Source: Microbacterium sp. LWO14-1.2 (GTDB lineage: Bacteria; Actinomycetota; Actinomycetes; Actinomycetales; Microbacteriaceae). Taken from it: a DNA stretch of 64,000 nt. Numbering within the stretch: the stretch's first letter is position 1; each line of letters opens with the position of its first letter. The stretch spans positions 682,001 to 746,000 of the forward strand of contig NZ_CP151633.1 of assembly GCF_038397715.1 (NCBI RefSeq). Direction: 5' to 3'. The notes beneath the pieces are model-generated. The model did not search any database. It was not told the origin of the DNA and saw only the letters and a list, made by a program, of their open reading frames with translations. This document shows, one piece after another, positions 52,506 through 59,504 of the stretch. Position numbers and translations under genes: made by a program.

Positions 52506-53072
52506 ATGGAACCGGTCACCCTCACCACCGATCGCCTCGTGCTGCGCGCTCCGGACGCCTCCGACGTCGACGCGATCACCGACGCGTGCCAGGATCCGGA
52601 CATCCAGACGTGGACGACGGTGCCGAGCCCGTATTCACGCTCGGATGCCGAGGAGTTCGTCCGTCTTGTGAGCGCGTGGTGGGCTGACGGGAGCGAGACG
52701 GTGTGGGCGGTGCGAGCCGACGGCATCCTCGTCGGGATGATCGGTCTTCACGACATCGCCTCGCATCGTGCAGGAGGTCGTGCCGAACTCGGGTTCTGGG
52801 CCACGCCTGCGGCACGGGGCAGAGGCTACGTCTCGGAGGCGGCGACCGCCGTCGTGGACTGGGGCTTCCGAGAGCTCGGTCTGGCCCGCGTCGAATGGCG
52901 CGCGGTCGCCGGCAACGTGGCCTCGGCGAAGACCGCGCGCGCACTGGGTTTCCGTTACGAGGGCCTCCTGCGACAGGCCTTCGCGAGCGGCGACCGGCGC
53001 GAGGACAGCTGGATCGCGGGCCTCCTCCGTGACGACGACCGCACCCCGGTGCCGTGGCCCATGCTGGACTGA
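52506..53072 (+). CDS. GNAT acetyltransferase, RimJ/RimL type
   Basis: The 188-residue protein has the RimJ/RimL acetyltransferase layout: TDRLVLRAPDASDVDAITDA at the N-terminus, then ELGFWATPAARGRGYVSEAA, which is motif A with the R-G-x-G-Y acetyl-CoA loop, and ARVEWRAVAGNVASAKTARALGFRYEGLLRQ at motif B. It would acetylate an N-terminus, amine or antibiotic; the target is unknown. TAGGCT sits 6 nt upstream of the ATG (leaderless). Divergent from mfd; the fpg-like gene follows 46 bp later with its own promoter. Confidence 0.92.
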   Translation: MEPVTLTTDRLVLRAPDASDVDAITDACQDPDIQTWTTVPSPYSRSDAEEFVRLVSAWWADGSETVWAVRADGILVGMIGLHDIASHRAGGRAELGFWATPAARGRGYVSEAATAVVDWGFRELGLARVEWRAVAGNVASAKTARALGFRYEGLLRQAFASGDRREDSWIAGLLRDDDRTPVPWPMLD

Positions 53073-53118
53073 GCCCCTCCCCTGGCCCGGTGTCGGAGGC
53101 GGGTGGCAGGATGGGCGC

Positions 53119-53982
53119 ATGCCGGAGATGCCGGAAGTACAGGGCCTGACGACCTTCCTCGCCGACCGCGTGGTGGGGCGCACGATCACGCGAACGAGCG
53201 TCGGGGCGATCGCCGCGCTCAAGACCTACGATCCGCCGAACACGGCGCTGCACGGTGCCGAGATCACCGCGGCGACGCGGCGGGGCAAATTCGTCGTGCT
53301 GTCGGCGGGCGACGACCTGCATCTGGTCTTCCACCTCGCGAAGGCCGGATGGCTGCGCTGGTACGAGCTGCTTCCGACGACGCTCATCAAGCCGGGCAAG
53401 TCGCCGATCGCCCTGCGTGTGGCGTTCGACGACGACAGCGGGTTCGACCTCACCGAGGCGGGCACGAAGAAGTCGCTCGCCGTCTACGTCGTGCGCGACC
53501 CCGACCAGGTCCCGGGCATCGAACGGCTGGGGCCCGACCCCCTCGATGCCGACTTCACCCGTGAGGCCTTCGGCGACGTGCTCACCGGGCGACGGATGCA
53601 GATCAAGGGCCTCCTCCGCGACCAGGGCGTGATCGCCGGGATCGGCAACGCCTACTCCGACGAGATCCTGCACGCGGCGAAGATGTCGCCGTATGCGATC
53701 GCCGACAAGCTCACCGACGACGAGGTCGATCGCCTCTACGCGGCGATGCAGTCGACGTTGACGGATGCCGTGGCGCAGGCGTCGGGCAAACCGCCGGCCG
53801 ATCTCAAGGATGCGAAGCGGCGAGGGATGCAGGTGCACGCCCGTCGCGGTGAGACCTGCCCCGTCTGCGGGGACACCGTGCGGAGCGTGTTCTTCGCCGA
53901 TCGCTCCCTCGAGTACTGCCCGACCTGCCAGACCGGCGGCAAGATCCTCGCCGACCGGCGGCTCTCCCGTCTGCTGAAATGA
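53119..53982 (+). CDS. Fpg/Nei-family DNA glycosylase
   Basis: The 287-residue protein starts MPEMPEVQ, with Pro and Glu in the catalytic N-terminal helix, and carries the lysine loop TRRGKFVVL, GIGNAYSDEILHAAKMSP (H2TH motif) and a C-terminal zinc finger CPVCG...CPTCQTGG (C-x2-C-x16-C-x2-C). Lengths and motifs indicate excision of damaged bases. The central HLAKAGWLRWYE differs from the canonical HLGMSG of Fpg, so this is a divergent subgroup. CAGGAT lies 6 nt before the ATG. The last 22 codons are repeated twice downstream as small ORFs. Confidence 0.94.
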   Translation: MPEMPEVQGLTTFLADRVVGRTITRTSVGAIAALKTYDPPNTALHGAEITAATRRGKFVVLSAGDDLHLVFHLAKAGWLRWYELLPTTLIKPGKSPIALRVAFDDDSGFDLTEAGTKKSLAVYVVRDPDQVPGIERLGPDPLDADFTREAFGDVLTGRRMQIKGLLRDQGVIAGIGNAYSDEILHAAKMSPYAIADKLTDDEVDRLYAAMQSTLTDAVAQASGKPPADLKDAKRRGMQVHARRGETCPVCGDTVRSVFFADRSLEYCPTCQTGGKILADRRLSRLLK

Positions 53983-54050
53983 CCTGCCCGACGTGTCAGA
54001 CCGGCGGCAAGATCCTCGCCGACCGCCGCCTCTCCCGTCTGCTGAAATGA
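53979..54050 (+). CDS. 23-residue ORF repeating the Fpg zinc-ribbon end (copy 2)
   Basis: The ATG overlaps the fpg stop as ATGA, and the ORF encodes M-TCPTCQTGGKILADRRLS-RLLK, i.e. the second CxxC and the C-terminal arginine-rich end of the glycosylase. The repeat phase puts an ATGA at each junction, so translation could restart. All differences from the parent are synonymous (ACC-TGC to ACG-TGT, CGG-CGG to CGC-CGC). Whether it is translated is unknown; it could be a relic of duplication. Confidence 0.4.
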   Translation: MTCPTCQTGGKILADRRLSRLLK

Positions 54051-54118
54051 CGTGCCCGACCTGCCAGACCGGCGGCAAGATCCTCGCCGACCGGCGGCTC
54101 TCCCGTCTGCTGCAGTGA
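54047..54118 (+). CDS. 23-residue ORF repeating the Fpg zinc-ribbon end (copy 3)
   Basis: The ATG overlaps the stop of the previous small ORF (ATGA). It encodes the same peptide with Lys to Gln at the last position. It keeps both cysteines. Same caveats as copy 2. Confidence 0.38.
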   Translation: MTCPTCQTGGKILADRRLSRLLQ

Positions 54119-54174
54119 CCCGAGTCTGCTTCTCGTCGTGTTACGGGGAATGAATCCGACGGTCACGCGGCTTG

Positions 54175-54180
54175 TACACT
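54175..54180 (+). promoter_or_regulatory. -10 hexamer TACACT of the rib operon
   Basis: TACACT lies 11 nt before the first riboswitch stem; transcription would start at about 54187, just at the aptamer edge. Confidence 0.5.
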
Positions 54181-54187
54181 CAGAACA

Positions 54188-54335
54188 TCAACGTGCTCCG
54201 GGGTCGGTGGGAATCCGAACCGGCGGTGACAGTCCGCGAGCGTCTCGATTCGTCGAGGTGCCGATCCGGTGGAAATCCGGAACCGACGGTGATGCGAGGC
54301 CCCGCCTCGCTAGTCCGGAAGGGAGGCAGCACGGT
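54188..54335 (+). promoter_or_regulatory. FMN riboswitch (RFN element)
   Basis: The conserved RFN core is readable: GGGTCGGTGGGAATCCGAAC followed by CGGCGGTGACAGTCCGCGAG, then GATCCGGTGGAAATCCGGAA with CCGACGGTGATGCGA, and TAGTCCGGAAGGGAGGCAGC before the closing stem. P1 is CGTGCT (54192-54197) with AGCACG (54328-54333). FMN binding should lower expression of the downstream rib operon, either by termination or by hiding the ribosome site of ribD (AGAGAGGAAC near 54385). Confidence 0.96.
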
Positions 54336-54399
54336 GGGCCGCCGCATGCGCGTTCCGCTCTCTCCTCCCTGCGACCCCTGAGTCCAGAGAGGAACACGG

Positions 54400-55482
54400 A
54401 TGGCAGTGAACGAGGCGGAACGCCGGGCGATGACCCGCGCGCTCGAACTCGCGACCCTGGGCCCGCGCGGAGTGAACCCGCAGGTGGGTGCCGTGATCCT
54501 CTCCCCCGACGGCGATGTGCTCGCCGAGGGCTGGCATCGAGGAGCCGGCACGCCGCACGCCGAGGTCGACGCGCTGTCGAAGCTCGCGCCGGGCGCTGCC
54601 GCCGGCGCGACGGCCGTCGTCACTCTCGAGCCCTGCAACCACACGGGTCGCACGGGCCCGTGCGCTGTCGCGCTGATCGAGGCCGGCGTCGCCAGGGTGG
54701 TCTACGCGCTCGACGACCCCGGGGCCGTCTCGGGCGGCGGAGCCGAACGGCTACGGGCGGCGGGCGTGAGCGTCGACTCCGGCGAGCAGGCCGACGCCGC
54801 GCACCGGATCATCGACGGCTGGCTCACCGCCCAGCGGCTCGGACGCCCGCACGTCACCGTGAAGTGGGCGCAGAGCCTCGACGGCCGCGCCGCGGCATCC
54901 GATGGATCCAGCCAGTGGATCACCGGCGCGGAGGCACGCGCCGACGTGCACCGACGTCGCGCCGGGGCCGACGCCATCGTCGTCGGCACCGGGACTCTGC
55001 TCGCCGACGACCCGTCGTTGACGGCTCGCGACGGCGACGACCTGTACCCGACGCAGCCCATCCCGGTCGTGATCGGGTCGCGTCCGGTACCCGCCGATGC
55101 GGCCATCCGCCGGCATCCGCACACTCCCCTCGCCTACGACACGCACGATCTGCATGCCGTGCTCGCCGATCTGCAGGCGCGCGGCGTCCAGAGCGTGTTC
55201 GTCGAGGGCGGCCCCACCCTGGCCAGCGCGTTCGTGGCCGCGGGCCTCGCCGACCGCGTGCTCGCCTACGTCGCGCCGGTGCTGCTCGGCGGCGACCGGC
55301 TCGCGCTCACCGACATCGGCGTCGCCTCGATCGGCGAAGCGCGTCGCCTGACCGTCGACGAGTGGCTGCCGCTCGGCGCCGACCTGCTCGCGATCGCCCG
55401 CCCTGCCGTCGGCGGCGAACCGACGCCACACGGGCGTAGGACTGCACACGGACCAGACATCTCGCACGAAGGAGCACGCTGA
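54400..55482 (+). CDS. ribD: Riboflavin biosynthesis bifunctional deaminase/reductase RibD
   Basis: The 360-residue protein deaminates and then reduces the pyrimidine intermediate. N-terminal deaminase: zinc ligands His53 in HAEVDAL and Cys79/Cys88 in PCNHTGRTGPC. C-terminal reductase: VKWAQSLDGRAAASDGSSQW, AGADAIVVGTGTLLADDP, and FVEGGPTLASAF. It is the first gene of the rib operon, preceded by the FMN riboswitch. The stop overlaps the ribE start. Confidence 0.96.
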   Translation: MAVNEAERRAMTRALELATLGPRGVNPQVGAVILSPDGDVLAEGWHRGAGTPHAEVDALSKLAPGAAAGATAVVTLEPCNHTGRTGPCAVALIEAGVARVVYALDDPGAVSGGGAERLRAAGVSVDSGEQADAAHRIIDGWLTAQRLGRPHVTVKWAQSLDGRAAASDGSSQWITGAEARADVHRRRAGADAIVVGTGTLLADDPSLTARDGDDLYPTQPIPVVIGSRPVPADAAIRRHPHTPLAYDTHDLHAVLADLQARGVQSVFVEGGPTLASAFVAAGLADRVLAYVAPVLLGGDRLALTDIGVASIGEARRLTVDEWLPLGADLLAIARPAVGGEPTPHGRRTAHGPDISHEGAR

Positions 55483-56111
55483 TGTTCACGGGAATCATCG
55501 AGGAGATCGGCGAGATCACCGCCATCGAGCCCTCCGGCGACGGGTGGCGGCTCACCGTCCGCGCCCCGAAGGCAGCGGCGGATGCCGTGCACGGCGAGTC
55601 CATCGCGGTCTCCGGCGTGTGCCTCACCGTCGTCGGATCGACGCCTGAGTCCTTCGACGCCGATGTCATGAAGCAGACCCTCGACGTCGCGGCGCTGGGC
55701 ACGGCATCCGTCGGCACGCGCGTCAACATCGAGAAGGCCATGCCGGTCGGGGCCCGCCTCGGCGGCCACATCGTCCAGGGTCATGTCGACGGCACCGGCG
55801 CCGTGATCGACGTCCGCCCCGGCCAGGAGTGGAGCGTCCTGCGCATCTCGCTCCCCGCCGACCTCGCTCCCCTCGTCGTCGACAAGGGATCGATCTCGGT
55901 CGACGGCACGTCGCTCACCGTCAGCGCGGTCAGCGCGCCCGATGCCGTCGAGGCCTGGTTCGAGGTGTCGCTCATCCCGGAGACGCTCGCCGCCACCACC
56001 CTCGGCACGCGCGCGGTCGGCGACCGCGTCAACCTCGAGACCGACATCCTCGCCCGGCACGTCGAGCGCCTGCTCGCGTTCCGGGCCGCAGCGGAAGGAG
56101 GCTCGCGATGA
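55482..56111 (+). CDS. ribE: Riboflavin synthase alpha chain
   Basis: The 209-residue enzyme dismutates two lumazines into riboflavin. It has two similar lumazine-binding halves: MFTGIIEEIGEI with SIAVSGVCLTVV and GGHIVQGHVDGTG in the first, and LVVDKGSISVDGTSLTVS in the second. The first base of the start codon is the last base of the ribD stop, and the stop overlaps ribBA by 4 bases, so translation is coupled along the operon. Also called ribC in Gram-positive nomenclature. Confidence 0.96.
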   Translation: MFTGIIEEIGEITAIEPSGDGWRLTVRAPKAAADAVHGESIAVSGVCLTVVGSTPESFDADVMKQTLDVAALGTASVGTRVNIEKAMPVGARLGGHIVQGHVDGTGAVIDVRPGQEWSVLRISLPADLAPLVVDKGSISVDGTSLTVSAVSAPDAVEAWFEVSLIPETLAATTLGTRAVGDRVNLETDILARHVERLLAFRAAAEGGSR

Positions 56112-57376
56112 GCCTGTCCACCATCCCCGAGGCGCTGGACGCGCTGCGCGCGGGGCGTCCCGTCCTCGTCGCCGACGACGAGAACCGTGAGAACGAGGGC
56201 GACGTCGTGCTGTCGGCGCAGCTCGCGACCCCGGAATGGGTCGCCTGGACCGTGCGCTGGTCGTCGGGTTTCATCTGCGCCCCGATGCCGGCCGACCTCG
56301 CCGACTCGCTGAATCTGCCGCCCATGGTGGCCGCGAGCGAGGACGCCCGCTCGACCGCGTACACGGTCAGTGTGGATGCCGCCGAGGGCGTGACGACCGG
56401 CATCAGCGCCCACGATCGCGCGCACACGCTCAACGTGCTGGCGAACCCCGAGTCGACGGCCACGAGCATCATCCGCCCCGGTCACGTGCTCCCGCTGCGC
56501 GCGGTCGACGGCGGCGTGCGCGAACGCAACGGCCACACCGAGGCCGCGGTCGAGCTCATGAAGCTCGCGGGCCTGCACCCCGTCGGCGCGATCGCCGAGG
56601 TGGTGGCCGAGGACGGCAGCATGATGCGCCTCCCCGGTCTGCTGGAGCTGGGCGAGCGCGACGGCGTGCCCGTCATCACGATCGAGCAGCTCATCGCCCA
56701 CCTGAACGAGACGGATCCCGCCGGCGCCGCCCCCGGCGTCGGGAGTCGTCGGGTGAGCCTCCGCGCCGACGCGACCGTGCCCACCACGCACGGAGTGTTC
56801 CGCTTCCTCGCCTACAAGGACCGCGTCACCGGCACCGATCACATCGCCGTCGTCTCGGGGGAGGTCGGCGAGACCGCGCTCGTGCGCGTGCACTCGGAGT
56901 GCCTGACCGGCGAGGCGTTCGGATCGCTGAAGTGCGAGTGCGGACCCCAGCTGGACGCGGCGCTCGACGCGATCGAGCAGGACGGCGGGGTGGTGATCTA
57001 CATGCGCGGCCACGAGGGGCGCGGCATCGGACTCATCAACAAGCTGCGCGCCTACAGCCTGCAGGAGGAGGGACTCGACACGGTCGACGCCAACCTCGCG
57101 CTCGGCCTGCCCGCGGACGCCCGCGACTACGCCGCGGCAGCCGGCATCCTGTCGGACCTCGGAGTGTCGAAGGTGCGCCTGCTGACCAACAACACCGACA
57201 AGGTGAACCAGCTGCGCAGCCTCGGCCTCGACGTCGTCGAGCAGGTTCCGCTGATCGTCGGCGTCGGGCCGAACAACCACCAGTACCTCGAGACCAAGCG
57301 TGACCGCATGGGTCACATCATCGGAGACGCGGAGCTCGCACAGGCTCTCGCCGACGGAAAGAAGGACGACGCATGA
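56108..57376 (+). CDS. ribBA: DHBP synthase/GTP cyclohydrolase II RibBA
   Basis: The 422-residue fusion makes both riboflavin precursors. The N-terminal half is DHBP synthase: VADDENRENEGD (Mg2+ and substrate, 21-32), GHVLPLRAVDGGVRERNGHTEA. The C-terminal half is GTP cyclohydrolase II: SECLTGEAFGSLKCECGPQL with the zinc cysteines, and MRGHEGRGIGLINKLRAY. The start at 56108 and stop at 57376 overlap neighbours by 4 bases each. All expected catalytic residues appear present. Confidence 0.97.
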   Translation: MSLSTIPEALDALRAGRPVLVADDENRENEGDVVLSAQLATPEWVAWTVRWSSGFICAPMPADLADSLNLPPMVAASEDARSTAYTVSVDAAEGVTTGISAHDRAHTLNVLANPESTATSIIRPGHVLPLRAVDGGVRERNGHTEAAVELMKLAGLHPVGAIAEVVAEDGSMMRLPGLLELGERDGVPVITIEQLIAHLNETDPAGAAPGVGSRRVSLRADATVPTTHGVFRFLAYKDRVTGTDHIAVVSGEVGETALVRVHSECLTGEAFGSLKCECGPQLDAALDAIEQDGGVVIYMRGHEGRGIGLINKLRAYSLQEEGLDTVDANLALGLPADARDYAAAAGILSDLGVSKVRLLTNNTDKVNQLRSLGLDVVEQVPLIVGVGPNNHQYLETKRDRMGHIIGDAELAQALADGKKDDA

Positions 57377-57849
57377 GCGGCGCAGGAGCAGCACCCCGCA
57401 CGGAGAAGATCGACGGATCGGGCCTCGACGTCGTCGTGATCGCCGGCACGTGGCATGAGGTCATCACGAACGGGCTCATCGCCGGCGCGCAGCGCGTGCT
57501 CGACGGATCGGGCGCCTCGTACCGCGTGGTGCGCGTTCCGGGATCGTTCGAGCTCGCTGTCGCAGCGCAGGCCGCGTTCGCCGGCGGAGCGGACGCGGTC
57601 GTGGCGCTCGGCGTGATCATCCGCGGCGGCACCCCGCACTTCGAGTACGTGTCGGCGGCCACGACCGACGGCCTCACCCGGGTCTCCCTCGACGCGGGCA
57701 AGCCGGTGGGCTTCGGCGTGCTGACGCTCGACGACGAGAAGCAGGGCCTCGACCGCGCGGGCCTCGAACGCTCGCACGAGGACAAGGGTGCGGAGGCGGC
57801 GGATGCCGCGCTGCGCACGGCACTCGTGGTCAAGGAGCTCCGCGGCTGA
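57373..57849 (+). CDS. ribH: 6,7-dimethyl-8-ribityllumazine synthase
   Basis: The 158-residue lumazine synthase joins the pyrimidine and DHBP precursors and forms large capsids or pentamers. Typical blocks: VVIAGTWHEVITNGLIAGA, YRVVRVPGSFELAVAAQAAF, DAVVALGVIIRGGTPHFEYV with the catalytic His, GFGVLTLDDEKQGLDRAG. It closes the operon, so ribD-ribE-ribBA-ribH plus the riboswitch is a complete pathway from GTP and ribulose 5-phosphate to riboflavin. Confidence 0.97.
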   Translation: MSGAGAAPRTEKIDGSGLDVVVIAGTWHEVITNGLIAGAQRVLDGSGASYRVVRVPGSFELAVAAQAAFAGGADAVVALGVIIRGGTPHFEYVSAATTDGLTRVSLDAGKPVGFGVLTLDDEKQGLDRAGLERSHEDKGAEAADAALRTALVVKELRG

Positions 57850-57902
57850 GGTGAGGCGGACCTTGCTGGCGGGATAGCGGCAGCGGTCACTAGCGTGAGG
57901 GC

Positions 57903-58256
57903 ATGGAGACCCTGCGCCACATCGTTCTCTTCGTCCACCTGATCGGCTTCGCCGTTCTCTTCGGAGCATGGGCGGTGCAGGCGTTCGGCGGCAAGCGCGA
58001 GTTCACGCGCCTCATGAGCATCGGCATGACGATCGCCGCCGTCGCCGGTCTCGCGCTGGCCGCGCCGTGGGGCATCGAGTACGACTTGAACTACGTCAAG
58101 ATCGGGGTCAAGCTCGTGGTGCTGCTCGTGATCGGGGCACTGCTCGGCATCGGGACGGCTCGGCAGAAGCGCGGCGCCGGCGTCCCCGCCGCGATGTTCT
58201 GGCTCGTCGGCATCCTGACCGCGGCGAACGCGGCCATCGCCGTGATCTGGCGCTGA
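57903..58256 (+). CDS. Small four-helix membrane protein
   Basis: The 117-residue protein has four predicted helices (about 5-25, 39-56, 68-86, 96-115), with LRHIVLFVHLIGFAVLFGAW containing a histidine in the first. The layout resembles small CopD/DUF2269-like membrane proteins but I cannot name a family. TAGCGT lies 6 nt before the ATG, so it starts its own leaderless mRNA rather than continuing the rib operon. Confidence 0.82.
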   Translation: METLRHIVLFVHLIGFAVLFGAWAVQAFGGKREFTRLMSIGMTIAAVAGLALAAPWGIEYDLNYVKIGVKLVVLLVIGALLGIGTARQKRGAGVPAAMFWLVGILTAANAAIAVIWR

Positions 58257-58276
58257 GGCCTCCGGGGATCGTCAGC

Positions 58277-58385
58277 GCGTTTCGTCTCGCTGCGCTCGCT
58301 CAACGACCCGCGTGAGGGGTCCGCTCAACGACCCGCGTGAGGGGTCCGCTCAACGACCCGCGTGAGGGGTTCGCTCAACGACCCG
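58277..58385 (+). repeat. 25-bp tandem repeats following a REP-like unit
   Basis: GCTCAACGACCCGCGTGAGG plus GGTCC is repeated at 58298, 58323 and 58348, with a partial fourth copy at 58373 that enters the stop codon and last codons of the neighbouring gene. It is preceded by GCGTTTCGTCTCGCTGCGCT, a phrase I associate with intergenic repeats in Microbacterium genomes. Confidence 0.95.
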
Positions 58386-58869
58386 CGGCGGCGTCCCAGA
58401 CCGCCTGCGTCGGTGCGCTGACGCTCGCGGCACGGATCCGCTGCCAGTTGCGACCGCCCCGGCCGAACGTCGCCTTCACGTCCGCCGGCACCACCGCGTC
58501 GGCGATGGGCTCCGCGAGCCAGTCGCACGCGCGGACGTGCACGAGGTCGACGGCATCGGCCTCGTCGTCGGTGTCGTACGTCCAGGGCCCGACGAGGCGG
58601 CCGAGGTAGGTCAGCCCGTCGACGTCCCTCGTCCAGACGAAGGAGCCGATCGGCGCCTTCGCGAACCTCTCGATGCGCCAGGCGAGGCGGATGCCGGACT
58701 GCGCGTCCGCCTTCGCGAGCGCATCCTCCAGAGAACGGGGCGCCGGATGCAGTCTCCCGCCGATGCCGCAGAGGCCGAGGGTCAGCGCGCGCTCCGGCCC
58801 CGCCCCGTCCGGCACGGAGTCGTCGCGCGATCGCATGGGCGCGCGGTACACGAGCGTCTCCTCACTCAT
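58375..58869 (-). CDS. Hypothetical protein
   Basis: The 164-residue protein has no predicted membrane helix and looks soluble. Recognisable stretches are SFVWTRDVDGLTYLGRLVGP, ADAVDLVHVRACDWLAEPI and VKATFGRGGRNWQRIRAAS. It resembles small actinobacterial proteins that I cannot assign to a known domain. It overlaps the phosphoesterase gene by 4 bases and is translated after it. The 3' end is embedded in a tandem repeat, which fixes the last few residues to the repeat sequence. Confidence 0.78.
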   Translation of the reverse strand: MSEETLVYRAPMRSRDDSVPDGAGPERALTLGLCGIGGRLHPAPRSLEDALAKADAQSGIRLAWRIERFAKAPIGSFVWTRDVDGLTYLGRLVGPWTYDTDDEADAVDLVHVRACDWLAEPIADAVVPADVKATFGRGGRNWQRIRAASVSAPTQAVWDAAAGR

Positions 58870-59363
58870 GCGACCGGCACCAGACTCGCGTCGATCGCCG
58901 CACCGTCGATCGTGACGGTCATCATGGTGCACACCGGCTGACGGCGACGGTCGGTGGGCGAGCCGGGATTGAGCAGCCGCATCCCGGCGGGCGAGACGGT
59001 GGCCCACGGGATGTGGGAGTGGCCGAAGATCAGCAGGTCGATGCCGGGGAACGCCTCGTCCATGCGCTGTTCGCGGCGCGCGGCCTGACCGGTCTCATGG
59101 ATCATCGCGACGTGCACGTCCTCGACCTCGAACTCGGCGATCTCGGGGAGTCGCTCGCGCAGTTCGGCGCCGTCGTTGTTCCCGTACACCCCGTGGAACT
59201 CGCGCGACCGCGCCTCGATCAGGTCGAGGGTCGCGACGTCGACCCAGTCGCCGGCGTGCGCGACGACGTCGGCGTCGTCGATCGCCCGCAGCACGAGGTC
59301 GGGCAGACGCCGCGCGCGCTTCGGCACGTGCGTGTCGGCGAGCAGCAGCATCCGGGTGGTCAT
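58866..59363 (-). CDS. YfcE/MJ0936-type metallophosphoesterase
   Basis: The 165-residue protein has the calcineurin-like phosphoesterase motifs: LLLADTHVPKR (D-x-H), VVAHAGDWVD (GD), VYGNNDGAELRER (GNxD), MIHETGQ (H) and FGHSHIP (GHxH). This small size fits YfcE-like phosphodiesterases, with two metal ions. The ATG at 59363 has GGAAGG 8 nt upstream; longer in-frame starts lack a ribosome site. It precedes a hypothetical gene with overlap. Confidence 0.93.
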   Translation of the reverse strand: MTTRMLLLADTHVPKRARRLPDLVLRAIDDADVVAHAGDWVDVATLDLIEARSREFHGVYGNNDGAELRERLPEIAEFEVEDVHVAMIHETGQAARREQRMDEAFPGIDLLIFGHSHIPWATVSPAGMRLLNPGSPTDRRRQPVCTMMTVTIDGAAIDASLVPVA

Positions 59364-59454
59364 CGGCATCCTTCCGCGGGGTGTCCTCCCGACTCTACGC
59401 AGACGGATGGCCTCGCGAACCGTCATCCGCGCCCAGCGAACTCTCAGGAAGGCG

Positions 59455-59481
59455 TAGGATCGGCCGGTGCGCTGGTATACC
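59455..59481 (+). promoter_or_regulatory. MFS promoter with downstream GGTATACC operator
   Basis: TAGGAT (59455-59460) predicts a start at about 59467. The dyad GCTGGTATACCGGC (59471-59484, one mismatch) follows directly and resembles GntR/FadR-type sites (TGGTATACCA), so a repressor could block the transporter gene. Confidence 0.5.
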
Positions 59482-59504
59482 GGCGTACGGATCTAAGGAG
59501 CAGC

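Larger units (their letters stand above)
53917..54118 (+). repeat. Tandem triplication of the fpg 3' end, 68-bp period
   Basis: Copies start at 53917, 53985 and 54053 with TGCCCGAC and end at the stop codon. Copy 2 differs from copy 1 at four or so bases, all synonymous in the fpg frame; copy 3 differs by a single AAA to CAG codon change. The period is 68 bp, not a multiple of 3. Confidence 0.97.

Noticed and set aside
58298..58385. 25-bp repeats considered as an attachment site or CRISPR
   Set aside because: Direct tandem copies without spacers, and no integrase or cas gene nearby.
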